Source: Paractinoplanes maris (GTDB lineage Bacteria; Actinomycetota; Actinomycetes; Mycobacteriales; Micromonosporaceae). Taken from it: DNA of 64,000 nt. How positions within the stretch are numbered: position 1 is the stretch's first letter; each line of letters opens with the position of its first letter. Below the pieces are notes generated by a model, which was not told the DNA's origin, ran no database searches, and saw nothing but the letters and a program-made list of their open reading frames with translations. Shown here in pieces: positions 7,971 through 16,782 of this stretch. The stretch spans positions 744,001 through 808,000 of the forward strand of contig NZ_JALPVL010000002.1 in the NCBI RefSeq assembly GCF_023544465.1. The letters are read 5' to 3'. The translations under genes and the position numbers were made by a program.

Positions 7971-8621
7971 TCAGGCCCACACCTTCTGCGGCTGGCTGCG
8001 GCGCTCGGCCAGCGACGGCGCCCGATCGTAGGCACGGACGACGGCGTAATCCTCGTCACGCTCGACCGGCTGGAAGCCCGCGTCCCCGATGAGCTCGACC
8101 AGATCGTCCCGCTCGGGCCGGTCGCCCGAGCCGTCCAGGTCGTCGGCTCCGAAATTCATCGTGAGCTGGGCGATCGACAGGGTGTGGGTGTCCCACGAAC
8201 ACGTCACGTGGGCGATGTTGTCGAGCAGCAGGCGGGACACGGCGAACATCTTGAGCGACTCGACCGGCGCGACCTCGGTGGCGCGGTCGCCCGAGCCGGT
8301 CTCCCGGCGCAGCGGGCGGAACGCCAGGACATCGCCGGTCTCGTCCTGCCGCTCCCGCAGCCGCAGCAACTCGTCGACGCGGTCGCCGTAATCCTCGAGA
8401 TGCCCGTAGACCATCGTGGCCACCCGGTCGCCGCCGGCGCCGGCCGGAGCCGCGCCGGTGAACGTGACCCGGTCGCCGTTGAGCTCGGTGCGCCGGTGGT
8501 GGGCCAGCCGGCCCAGCCAGGCGAGATCGTCGCAGCCGAACAGCGCCACACCGTCCGCACGGCTCAGCCGCTCACCGGCGTGGACCTTGGCCTCCAGCTC
8601 GCGCTTCAATCCGGCCTCCAT
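7971..8621 (-). CDS. MqnE-derived protein lacking the radical-SAM core
   Basis: The first 55 residues (LKRELEAKVHAGERLSRADG, then DDLAWLGRLAHHRRTELNGD) and the part from about residue 68 onward (MVYGHLEDYGDRVDELLRLR, ESLKMFAVSRLLLDNIAHV, DDLVELIGDAGFQPVER) match the two ends of aminofutalosine synthase MqnE. The roughly 140 residues in between, which in MqnE carry the CxxxCxxC iron-sulfur site and half of the barrel, are replaced by a short Gly/Ala linker. A second stretch after GADDLDGS is also missing. Length is 216 against about 390 residues. The frame is intact, with an AGGGAGG ribosome site 9 bases before ATG, so it looks expressed rather than decayed. It cannot be a radical-SAM enzyme as written. 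Confidence 0.8.
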   Translation of the reverse strand: MEAGLKRELEAKVHAGERLSRADGVALFGCDDLAWLGRLAHHRRTELNGDRVTFTGAAPAGAGGDRVATMVYGHLEDYGDRVDELLRLRERQDETGDVLAFRPLRRETGSGDRATEVAPVESLKMFAVSRLLLDNIAHVTCSWDTHTLSIAQLTMNFGADDLDGSGDRPERDDLVELIGDAGFQPVERDEDYAVVRAYDRAPSLAERRSQPQKVWA

Positions 8622-8832
8622 GTGCTGCGCCTCCCTCTCCGAACTGCGTCGAGAGTACGTCTGTCCCCCGGCGACCCGGCGGCCGCCGGTGTCCGCTCGG
8701 CTCCCGAGAACTGCCGTTCGTCGGATTCCCAGCCTTCTTTCATCTCGGATCAATCGACAGGCATGCGAGCTGTGGGGTAAGTCTTTAGGGGGACGGCACG
8801 CGGCGCCGGGCGCCGCGACGAACGGGGAGCAG

Positions 8833-10653
8833 ATGGCGACAGCACGAGTTGGGGTCCGGCGATCACGCAGAGCGCGCCCATGGTGGCGCCCTGTCGTGTT
8901 CTCGGCTGTGGCCGCCACCATCGCCGCCCTGTTCCAGCCCGTGCCCGCCCTGGCCGATCCGGCCGCCGCCCCGCAGGACACGTTCAACCTGGCCGTGCCC
9001 GACATCGGCTCCCGGCCGATGGCGCTCGGCACCCTGACCCTCCCCGGTCAAAAGGCCACCATCTCCCCGGTCGCCTCGCTGCCCGGCGCCGCCACCAACC
9101 CGGTGCTGCAGCAGATCGAAAAGGGTCGCAACGACATCTCGGCCCTGGGCGACAAGTTGATCCAGACCGAGCAGGATCGTGACCTGGCCCAGGCCCAGGC
9201 CGAGGCGGCCCGGCTGAAATACGAGGCGGCCTCGGCCGCTCTCCAGCAGGCCCAGGCGGCCGCGGCCGACGCCGCCGCCCAGGCCGTGATCGACGCCGCC
9301 GCCCTGCCGCCGGGCAGCCTGGCCGGTGTCAACAACCTCGACGACCTGGCCCGCCTGCAGCGCGGCCAGGGCACCGCACAGGCCATCGCCCGTCAGATCG
9401 AGCTGGCCCAGGTGACGACGCAGCTCGCACTGGACGACCAGTCGCTGAGCACCGAGCGCCACACGGAGTACGCCGCGACCTACCGGACCCTGCAGACCCA
9501 GCTGACCCGCAAGCAGGCCGCGCAGCAGACCCTCGAGCTGGCCCACCAGCCCGAGTTGGCCGCGGCCGAGGCCAGCCAGGCCGGCGTCGACAGCGCGCTC
9601 GCGCCCACCTATCTGGCCGGCCCCGAGGCCGGTCGCGGCGCCGACGCCAAGGCCATGGGGGCGCTCCGGTTCGCCCTGGCCCAGCGGGGCGACCCCTACG
9701 TCTGGTCCGAGGAGGGCCCCGACGAGTACGACTGCTCCGGTCTGATGTGGGCGGCCTACAAGTCGGTCGGCTTCCAGCTCAACCGGGTCTCGCGCGACCA
9801 GTACTGGCAGACCCGCAACAAGGTCGTGTCGCGATACTCGCTGCTCCCCGGCGACCTGCTCTTCTTCAGCCATTCGAACAGCTGGCGGGGCATCCACCAC
9901 GTCGCGATGTACGCGGGCAACGGCATGATGGTCGAGGCCCCGCGCACCGGTCTCAACGTGCGCCTGACCCCGGTCCGGTGGTCGCGGCTGTTCCAGGCCA
10001 CCCGCGTGTTCGGCTCGATCGAGGGCGTCGTGCCCGGCCCTGTGCTCGGCGAGCCCGATCCCGAGCCGCCGACCACGCCGGACAACCCGACGCCGACCAC
10101 GCGCCCGACCTCGCCGCCCACGAGCACGAGGCCGCCGACGAGCCCGTCGACGCCGCCGAAGAGTCCGTCGACCCCGCCGACCACCCCGTCGACGCCGCCC
10201 ACCACTCCGTCAACCCCGCCGACCACCCCGTCGACGCCGCCCACCACCCCGTCGACGCCGCCGACCACTCCGTCAACCCCGCCGACCACCCCGTCGACGC
10301 CGCCCACGACAACCAACCCGCCGGCGACGACGAATCCGCCGGCCACCACCAACCCGCCGGCGACGACCACGGCGCCGGCCAGCGGTGGCGGGTCCAGCTC
10401 CGGGGGTGGCTCCAGCTCGGGTGGCGGGTCCAGCTCGGGTGGCGGGTCCAGCTCGGGTGGCGGGTCCAGCTCCGGGGGCGGCTCCAGCTCCGGGGGCTCC
10501 AGCACTCCGTCGGGTGGTGGGTCGAACTCGGCCGGCGCCGGGTCCAGCTCGAGTTCGGCCTCGGCTGACTCGACGCCCAGCGGTGGCAGCAGTTCGGCCA
10601 AGGCCACCGAGTCGACCACCAAGCCGTCCTCGAAGTCCTCTTCGGGATCCTGA
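8833..10653 (+). CDS. Secreted NlpC/P60 peptidoglycan endopeptidase with repeat-rich C-terminus
   Basis: The 606-residue protein has a basic signal peptide (about 1-38, ending PVPALADPA), a coiled-coil region rich in Ala and Gln (about 90-260), an NlpC/P60 domain (about 275-400) and a long low-complexity tail. The catalytic Cys is C301 in YDCSGL and the His is in IHHVAMY (H355/H356). The tail holds about a dozen TPSTPPT-type repeats and then SSSGGG repeats, with the charged end KPSSKSSSGS. The layout is that of RipA-like cell-separation hydrolases held by the coiled coil. The ATG at 8833 is chosen because the signal peptide follows it and GGGGAG precedes it. Confidence 0.9.
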   Translation: MATARVGVRRSRRARPWWRPVVFSAVAATIAALFQPVPALADPAAAPQDTFNLAVPDIGSRPMALGTLTLPGQKATISPVASLPGAATNPVLQQIEKGRNDISALGDKLIQTEQDRDLAQAQAEAARLKYEAASAALQQAQAAAADAAAQAVIDAAALPPGSLAGVNNLDDLARLQRGQGTAQAIARQIELAQVTTQLALDDQSLSTERHTEYAATYRTLQTQLTRKQAAQQTLELAHQPELAAAEASQAGVDSALAPTYLAGPEAGRGADAKAMGALRFALAQRGDPYVWSEEGPDEYDCSGLMWAAYKSVGFQLNRVSRDQYWQTRNKVVSRYSLLPGDLLFFSHSNSWRGIHHVAMYAGNGMMVEAPRTGLNVRLTPVRWSRLFQATRVFGSIEGVVPGPVLGEPDPEPPTTPDNPTPTTRPTSPPTSTRPPTSPSTPPKSPSTPPTTPSTPPTTPSTPPTTPSTPPTTPSTPPTTPSTPPTTPSTPPTTTNPPATTNPPATTNPPATTTAPASGGGSSSGGGSSSGGGSSSGGGSSSGGGSSSGGGSSSGGSSTPSGGGSNSAGAGSSSSSASADSTPSGGSSSAKATESTTKPSSKSSSGS

Positions 10654-10861
10654 GGGCGGCCCGGCGCGTCGTGTCCGCTTCGGTCTACGGGTGCCGGGCG
10701 GGCTCCGCCACGAGGTGCTCGAATTTGGTCTTTCCGGTGGTCGATGCCCGGCCGGGGGCATGGTCCAGTTGATGCCGGGTGTGCTGACGCGCACGGATAT
10801 GGCACGGTTATGTGAGCGCCCGACGACCGAATCCGTCGGCACGCGGCGGTCGGGAGGTTCC

Positions 10862-12589
10862 ATGGACGAGCGGCAGGCGAAACCGGACAGCGACGGCAGG
10901 AAGCCGCCCGCTGCGGGGACGCCGGTGGTCGGCGATCAGGATGCGTATGCGCCTCCGCCACCGCCCGCACCAGGAGCTTTGTGGGGAGCCATGCAGCCGG
11001 GCGAGAGCTCCGGCAGCGGCTCGGTGAGGGCGACCGCGCAGGTCTCGGCCGCTCCGGCCACGGACGACTCCGGTGCTTCCTCGGCTTCCGGCATCCCTTC
11101 GGCTGCTCCGGCTTCCGACAACGGTGCCGCGCCTTCCGACCGCACGCCCGAGCGGGTCGACGGCTCCAGCCGGCGACTGCCGACGACCCTCGGGTCGGGC
11201 GCCGCCCGCGCCACCGTGCCCGGCTCGATCAGCCCCGCGCCGGCCGGCGCGACCGGCTGGGGCACGGGCGAGGCCAAGGTCTACGGCAGCACCAACTCGG
11301 CCGAGGCAGCCGGAGCCAAGGTCGTCACCCCGACCGTGTCCGCTTCCGCCCCGGTCTCGGCAGCTCCTTCGGCGCCCATCGTGGCTTCCGCTCCCCCCGC
11401 CTCCGGCCAGGTGAGCCGGTCAGCGACGGCTTCCGCTCCGCCCGCTCCCGGCCAGGAAAGCCGGTCGGTGGTGGCGCGCGCCAAGGTCGGCGCGCCCAAG
11501 GCGCCCGACCGCGCGCCGGTCCAGTCCGACCCGCAGCCCGGGCCGAGCGACCCGGAACCCGCGCGTCCCGCCCCGGTGCCCACGCCGCCCCCATCGCGCC
11601 CGCAACCCGAGCCGAGCGACCCGGAACCCGCGCGTCCCGCCCCGGTGCCCACGCCGCCCCCGTCGCGGCCGCAGCCCGGAGAGCCTTCGCCCGGCCGCCC
11701 CGAGCCGATCGAGCCCCAGCCGTTCCCGGCCCCCACGCCGCCCGGCCCCTTCCCGGCGCCGACGCCTTCGCCCAGCCCGACTCCTCCTGGGCCGGTTCCG
11801 CCCGGCCCCGGCCCGTCGCCGGTGCCGCCCGGTCCGGGTCCTTCGCCCATGCCGCCCGGTCCCGGGCCGAACCCCGTGCCGCCAGGTCCCGGGCCGAACC
11901 CCGTGCCGCCCGGTCCCGGGCCGAACCCCGTGCCGCCAGGTCCCGGGCCGAACCCGGTTCCGCCGGGTCCGGGGCCGAGTCCTGTGCCGCCGTCGCCCGG
12001 CCCGAGCCCCGTGCCCGGCCCGCCACAGCCGATCGTCCCGCCCCCGCCGCTGATCTCCTCGGTCAACAGCGGTCTGCCGGCCTACACGGTGCCGCCGGCC
12101 ACCTCGGGACGGCCCGCCACCCCGTTCGGGGTCGGTGAGCCGCACGGAAACCGGCCACCGTTCGGAGCGAATCCGCCTCGGCCGTTCGGCGCCCCCGGCG
12201 CTCAGGCGGAGCCGACCCAGGTCGTGCCGACCGAAACAAGGTCGCGGGCGGGCGACGTCCCGGCCTATCCGCCGGGCTTCGACCCCGAGCCGACGATGGC
12301 CGTCCCGCAGCAGCGCCCTGATCCCGGCACCCTCTATGGCACCGGCGGATACGAGACGATCGACACAACGATGCCCGTTTCGACCAACCCGGTGGAGAAT
12401 TCCGGGTCGTTGACCGGGCACATCCTGGCCCAGGGCTGGCGCGACGAGGTCATCGACCGGCGGCGCGGCAACATGAAGGTCGCGGTGGCCATGCTGGTGG
12501 TGTTGGGCCTGCTCGTGACGGTGAGCATCGTCTTCCTGCTGACCGCCGGCAGCTCCTTCAGCGACTGGCTCGGGGGCGTCTTCTCCTGA
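10862..12589 (+). CDS. Proline-rich protein with one C-terminal membrane anchor
   Basis: The 575 residues are mostly low-complexity: Ala/Ser/Pro-rich to about 300, then Pro-rich stretches with the 8-residue unit PPGPGPNPV repeated about seven times. One hydrophobic helix near the C-terminus (VAVAMLVVLGLLVTVSIVFL) leaves a short outer tail. GGGAGG precedes the ATG at 10862. No catalytic domain is visible. The topology (long cytosolic proline-rich part, single anchor) suggests a scaffold or envelope-spanning linker, but this is not shown. Confidence 0.75.
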   Translation: MDERQAKPDSDGRKPPAAGTPVVGDQDAYAPPPPPAPGALWGAMQPGESSGSGSVRATAQVSAAPATDDSGASSASGIPSAAPASDNGAAPSDRTPERVDGSSRRLPTTLGSGAARATVPGSISPAPAGATGWGTGEAKVYGSTNSAEAAGAKVVTPTVSASAPVSAAPSAPIVASAPPASGQVSRSATASAPPAPGQESRSVVARAKVGAPKAPDRAPVQSDPQPGPSDPEPARPAPVPTPPPSRPQPEPSDPEPARPAPVPTPPPSRPQPGEPSPGRPEPIEPQPFPAPTPPGPFPAPTPSPSPTPPGPVPPGPGPSPVPPGPGPSPMPPGPGPNPVPPGPGPNPVPPGPGPNPVPPGPGPNPVPPGPGPSPVPPSPGPSPVPGPPQPIVPPPPLISSVNSGLPAYTVPPATSGRPATPFGVGEPHGNRPPFGANPPRPFGAPGAQAEPTQVVPTETRSRAGDVPAYPPGFDPEPTMAVPQQRPDPGTLYGTGGYETIDTTMPVSTNPVENSGSLTGHILAQGWRDEVIDRRRGNMKVAVAMLVVLGLLVTVSIVFLLTAGSSFSDWLGGVFS

Positions 12590-12911
12590 CCTCTCACAGC
12601 CGGCGGAAGTGCCCGCGGCGGCCGGGCCGACCGGTAGGCGATTTGGCGTAACGCCGGGCGTGACCCTAAGCTTGCTTGGTTTGTGTGCTGGGTCTGCTGC
12701 GCGTATTGCGTTCCGGGCCGACGGGTGAGCCTGCCCACTACCAGCGCGGAATGCGGTCGGCGTGCCAAACGTTGAGCCGTACACTTATGACAGTTATTGA
12801 GCGGCGTGCCCCCCTGGCGCGCCACGGGCGTTCTTGCGGGCATTTCAGCGGTCGGCTCACAGCAGCCACGGCGGGCCATTCGCGAGCATGCGCCCCCGTA
12901 GAGAGGTTCTC
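12590..12911 (+). other. 322-base intergenic region, probable long helicase leader
   Basis: There is no convincing gene here. The sequence contains several GC-rich inverted segments between about 12790 and 12900. The last 13 bases (AGAGA, GGT, TCTCT at 12900-12912) can fold so that the ribosome site is paired next to the TTG start. RNA helicase genes are often controlled through long structured leaders, so a post-transcriptional switch is plausible but unproven. Confidence 0.4.
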
Positions 12912-15053
12912 TTGACCACTTTCGCTGATCCCAGCACGTTCCCGTCCGTCTTCGAGACCCGTTCCACCGAGTCCGGCGCCACCGAGTCCACCGAGACCGC
13001 GTCGGCCGAGACCCCGGCCGCTGCCACCGAGCAGCCCACCCCCGAGACCACCGAGACCGTGGTCGTCGTGGCACCCGCCGACGAGACCCCCGTCGTCGCG
13101 TCCACCGACGAGACCACCGTCGTCGCCTCCACCGACGAGACCTCTGCTGTCGCGTCCGCCGACGAGACCCCCGTGGTCGCGTCCGTTGACGAGACTGCGG
13201 TCGCGGCTCCGATCGCTGAGACCACCGAGATCGCTGTGACGGCGGAGAGCACCGACGAGCCGGCTGAACCCGCCGAGCCCGCGGTCGTCCTGCCGACCTT
13301 CGCCGAGCTGGGCATTCCCGCCGAGCTGGTGCGCGTCCTCAGCCGTGAGGGCATCACCACCCCGTTCGAGATCCAGGCCGCGACGATGCCCGACGCGCTG
13401 GCCGGCCGGGACGTGCTCGGCCGCGGCCAGACCGGCTCCGGCAAGACCCTGGCGTTCGGCCTGCCGCTGCTGGCCCGCGTCGCCCAGGGTGGCCGGGCCC
13501 GCCCGCACTACCCCAAGGCCCTGATCCTGGTGCCGACGCGCGAGCTGGCGATGCAGGTCGCCGACGCGCTGACGCCGCTGGGCCGCTCGGTCGGCGTCTT
13601 CCTCAAGACCGCCGTCGGCGGGGTGCCCTACGACCGTCAGATGGACGCGCTGCGCCGCGGCGTCGAGGTCATCGTGGCCACTCCGGGCCGCCTCGGCGAC
13701 CTGATCGAGCGGGGCGCCTGCCGCCTGGACGACATCGAGATCACCGTTCTCGACGAGGCCGACCAGATGGCCGACATGGGCTTCCTGCCCGAGGTCACCG
13801 AGCTGCTGTCCAAGACCCCTGAGAAGGCGCAGCGGCTGCTGTTCTCGGCCACTCTCGACGGTGACGTCGACGCGCTGGTCAAGCGGTTCATGCACGACCC
13901 GGTCACGCACTCCACGGACCCGTCCGAGGCCAGCGTGTCCACCATGGATCACCACCTGCTGCTGATCCCGCCGCACGACAAGTTCCCGATCGCCGCGTCG
14001 ATCGCCAACCGGGCCGGCAAGACGATCGTCTTCGCCCGCACCCAGATGGGCGTCGACCGGCTCCAGGAGCAGCTGCGGCAGGTCGGCGTCCGGGCCGGCG
14101 CGCTGCACGGCGGCAAGACCCAGCGGGTCCGCACCCGTACGCTCGCCGAGTTCAAGGAGGGCCGCACCAACGTCCTCGTGGCGACGGACGTGGCCGCCCG
14201 CGGCATCCACGTCGACGGCATCTCGCTGGTCATGCACGTGGACCCGCCCAAGGACCCGAAGGACTACCTGCACCGCGCGGGTCGCACCGCCCGGGCCGGC
14301 GAGTCGGGTGCCGTGGTGACGCTGGTGCTGCCCAAGCAGCGCCGCACCACCCAGGCCATGATGTCCAAGGCCGGTGTCGCGCCGACCGAGACGCGGGTGC
14401 GTCTGGGCGACGAGAAGCTGGCCGAGATCACCGGGGCCAGCGAGCCCAGCGGTGTGCCGGTCATCGAGGAGCCGGAGCCCCGTCGCGAGCGTGGCGACCG
14501 TCCGCGTGGCCGCTTCGGCGACCGCCCGCGCGGCTCGTACGGCGACCGCCCCCGCGGTGACCGTCCGCAGCGTTCGTACGGTGACCGTCCGCAGCGTTCG
14601 TTCGACGACCGGCCCGCCGGTGACCGTCCGCAACGGTCTTACGGCGACCGGCCGGCCGGCGAGCGGGGCTCGTTCGGCGACCGTCCCCGCGGTGACCGTC
14701 CGCAACGTTCGTACGGCGACCGCCCCGAGCGCGGCGGCTTCGGCGGCGACCGCTCCGGCTCCACCGGCGGCGACCGCGGCAGCTCCACAGGCGACCGCGG
14801 CGGCTACGCCGGCGGCGCGGACCGCGGCGGCTACGCCGGTGGCGGCGACCGGGGTGGCTACTCCGGTGGCGGCGACCGGGGCGGCTTCGCCGGCGGTGGC
14901 GACCGTCCGCGCGGCGAGCGCGGCTTCGGCCGCCCCACCGAGCGCAACGGTGAGCGCGCCGGCGGTTTCCGCCGCGACACCAACCAGCGCAACGACCGCC
15001 GGGAGGGCCCCACGGGCCGTTTCGGCACGCCGCGCCCGGCTCGTAGCTACTGA
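12912..15053 (+). CDS. DEAD-box ATP-dependent RNA helicase
   Basis: The 713-residue protein has an N-terminal low-complexity segment of about 115 residues built from DETxVVAS-like repeats. The helicase core follows: Q motif (FEIQAATMP), Walker A GQTGSGKT with K178, DEAD at 281-284, SAT, and motif VI HRAGRTARAG. The tail of about 180 residues has repeated GDRPRGD/RSYGDRP and GGDRGGY units, as in RNA-binding RGG tails. It is probably involved in ribosome assembly or mRNA turnover and cold adaptation. TTG at 12912 is preferred because GAGAGG lies 5 bases upstream; an ATG at 12888 in the same frame is the alternative. Confidence 0.93.
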   Translation: MTTFADPSTFPSVFETRSTESGATESTETASAETPAAATEQPTPETTETVVVVAPADETPVVASTDETTVVASTDETSAVASADETPVVASVDETAVAAPIAETTEIAVTAESTDEPAEPAEPAVVLPTFAELGIPAELVRVLSREGITTPFEIQAATMPDALAGRDVLGRGQTGSGKTLAFGLPLLARVAQGGRARPHYPKALILVPTRELAMQVADALTPLGRSVGVFLKTAVGGVPYDRQMDALRRGVEVIVATPGRLGDLIERGACRLDDIEITVLDEADQMADMGFLPEVTELLSKTPEKAQRLLFSATLDGDVDALVKRFMHDPVTHSTDPSEASVSTMDHHLLLIPPHDKFPIAASIANRAGKTIVFARTQMGVDRLQEQLRQVGVRAGALHGGKTQRVRTRTLAEFKEGRTNVLVATDVAARGIHVDGISLVMHVDPPKDPKDYLHRAGRTARAGESGAVVTLVLPKQRRTTQAMMSKAGVAPTETRVRLGDEKLAEITGASEPSGVPVIEEPEPRRERGDRPRGRFGDRPRGSYGDRPRGDRPQRSYGDRPQRSFDDRPAGDRPQRSYGDRPAGERGSFGDRPRGDRPQRSYGDRPERGGFGGDRSGSTGGDRGSSTGDRGGYAGGADRGGYAGGGDRGGYSGGGDRGGFAGGGDRPRGERGFGRPTERNGERAGGFRRDTNQRNDRREGPTGRFGTPRPARSY

Positions 15054-15082
15054 GCCTGAACCACTCGAACGCTGAATCCGTG

Positions 15083-15109
15083 ACGCCCGGCACCCGACGT
15101 GCCGGGCGT
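15083..15109 (+). terminator. Rho-independent-type terminator
   Basis: A perfect 11-base stem (ACGCCCGGCAC / GTGCCGGGCGT) with a 5-base loop starts 30 bases after the helicase stop, followed by CCGGCTTTTCC. The short T-run makes termination of the helicase transcript likely. Confidence 0.8.
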
Positions 15110-15149
15110 CCGGCTTTTCCCGGGCGGCCCGGCCGGGTACACAGAGGGC

Positions 15150-15806
15150 ATGTCGCTGCTGCCCGCTTCCCTGTTCTGGCAACGCAAGGACCTGGCCGGA
15201 TCCGAGCACACCCTGCTCGACACGTCCGACGGCCTCTATGCCCGCGGCACGGCGCTCGCGGTCGATCCCGTCCCCTACAGCTGTCGTTACGAGCTGCGCA
15301 CTGATCCGGGCTGGGTCACGGCGCACTTCGATGTCGCCACCGAGGGCGCCGGCTGGGCCCGGACGCTGCGCCTCGAACTGGCCGCCGGCACCTGGCGGGC
15401 CACCACCGCCGAGCAGGGCAACCTCGACGCGGTGCTGTCGGCCACCGGGCACGCCGGCGCGGGACTGCCGGGCATCGAGGATCCCGATCTGCTGTACGGC
15501 GCGTTCGACGTCGACCTGACCGGCTCGCCGCTCACCAACACGCTGCCCATCCGCCGCCTGGGCCTGCACCGGCCGGCCGCCGACGCCGTCGGTGTCGCGC
15601 ACCGGCTCAGCGTGGCCTGGGTGCTGCTGCCCAGCCTCGAGGTGGTGCAGGCCGACCAGATCTACACCGCGCTGGGCGAGGGCCGGGTGCGGTTCGCGAC
15701 CGAGACCTTCAGCGCCGATCTGGCCATCGACGAGGACGGCTTCGCCGTCGACTATCCCGGCCTGGCCGGGCGGGCCGGTGACCCGTACCCCAAGCAGGTC
15801 TCCTGA
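15150..15806 (+). CDS. Putative glycolipid-binding protein (DUF1089/PF06475 type)
   Basis: The 218 residues match the pattern of the putative glycolipid-binding family throughout: an N-terminal LFWQRKDLAGSEHTLLD, a central YSCRYELRTDPGW and C-terminal VLLPSLEVVQADQIYTALG. Despite the family name, biochemical function is unknown. It is a single gene between the helicase terminator and a convergent Lrp gene. The ATG at 15150 follows ACAGAGGGC. Confidence 0.8.
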   Translation: MSLLPASLFWQRKDLAGSEHTLLDTSDGLYARGTALAVDPVPYSCRYELRTDPGWVTAHFDVATEGAGWARTLRLELAAGTWRATTAEQGNLDAVLSATGHAGAGLPGIEDPDLLYGAFDVDLTGSPLTNTLPIRRLGLHRPAADAVGVAHRLSVAWVLLPSLEVVQADQIYTALGEGRVRFATETFSADLAIDEDGFAVDYPGLAGRAGDPYPKQVS

Positions 15807-15843
15807 CGCCGCAGGCGGCTCCTCAGCGGCCGCGGCGGGGCGA

Positions 15844-16293
15844 TCAGCCGAGGTGAGGCTGCGGCCGGTTCTCCCATTTGGTCGAGAGAGCTATCGCCGT
15901 CCGGGTCGAAGCCACCCCGGGCGTGCGGTTGACCCGCACGATGAGCTGTTCGAGCTCGGCGATCGTGCCGACCCGGACGGTCAGCTGATACGACTCCACC
16001 CCGGCCATGAAATAGCAACTCTCCACCTCGGGCATCGCGCGCAACGCGGTCAGCACGTCATCCGTGTCGGCGCCGGAGTCCTCGATGATGCCGATCAGGG
16101 CGGTCACGCCGAGACCGAGCGCCTCGTAGTCGACCTCGGCCCGGTAACCGCGGATCGTGCCGGCCGCCTCGAGCTTGCCGACCCGCTCGTGCACGGCCGG
16201 CGCGGAGAGCCCCACCTGGCGCGCGAGCTCGGCGTACGACGAGCGGGCGTTCTCCCGTAGCAGCTCGATCAGGCGGAGGTCGATGGAGTCCAT
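15844..16293 (-). CDS. Lrp/AsnC family transcriptional regulator
   Basis: The 149-residue protein has an AsnC-type helix-turn-helix (about 4-60; DLRLIELLRENARSSYAELA) and an RAM/ligand-binding domain (about 65-145; GVTALIGIIEDSG, VESYQLTVRVG). Such regulators form octamers and sense amino acids. The ATG at 16293 is chosen over the upstream in-frame start because the HTH begins immediately after it. Its target is not evident; BldC is divergently encoded. Confidence 0.9.
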   Translation of the reverse strand: MDSIDLRLIELLRENARSSYAELARQVGLSAPAVHERVGKLEAAGTIRGYRAEVDYEALGLGVTALIGIIEDSGADTDDVLTALRAMPEVESCYFMAGVESYQLTVRVGTIAELEQLIVRVNRTPGVASTRTAIALSTKWENRPQPHLG

Positions 16294-16506
16294 GGTGAAG
16301 ACCCTAATCGGGTGGCAGTTGGTCACTCACGCCCGGTAGCAGCGCAAACGTCGGCAGGATAACGATCACTGTCGCAATTAGGGCTTTTTCCGCATTCCAG
16401 GGACTCGGTTCCGGGGCAATGCTCTAATGGCTTTACGTCCCGATCGAGCACGCCGACACTCACCGTGATCACGGCCGCTCCAAAAGACCGACGCGAGGAG
16501 GGGGCT

Positions 16507-16782
16507 GTGGACACTGGAGATCGCTTGCTCACACCAGGCGAGGTGGCCGCGCTGTTTCGCGTCGACCCGAAAACGGTGACCCGTTGGGCCGCCGCTGGGC
16601 GCATCGGCAGCATTCGTACTCCCGGCGGCCACCGCCGATTCCGTGAATCCGAGGTCCGCGCATTGCTCGAGGGCGATGGCGTGGTCGAGGAAATGCGCGA
16701 GGACGATGCCGCCAACCGGCCCCGGAACGCAGGCCCGAGCAATCCGGGCATGGGTTACGGGCCGCCCAACGGGTTGCGCTGA
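16507..16782 (+). CDS. bldC: BldC-type developmental regulator
   Basis: This 91-residue protein carries a MerR-like winged helix (LLTPGEVAALFRVDPKTVTR, then AAGRIGSIRTPGGHRRF) almost identical in wording to Streptomyces BldC, which binds direct repeats cooperatively and delays sporulation. It has about 20 extra C-terminal residues beyond the usual length. GTG at 16507 is chosen because GAGGAGG lies 5-11 bases upstream. Its 3' end overlaps the convergent ubiX gene by 28 bases. Confidence 0.92.
   Translation: MDTGDRLLTPGEVAALFRVDPKTVTRWAAAGRIGSIRTPGGHRRFRESEVRALLEGDGVVEEMREDDAANRPRNAGPSNPGMGYGPPNGLR

Noticed and set aside
8416..8832. N-terminal extension of the NlpC/P60 gene
   Set aside because: The open frame continues upstream but overlaps the MqnE-derived gene on the other strand, and the signal peptide starts at 8833.
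12738..15602. A 954-codon open frame on the minus strand across the DEAD-box helicase
   Set aside because: It is the antisense shadow of a well-supported helicase; its translation is Ala/Val/Gly-rich with no domain.
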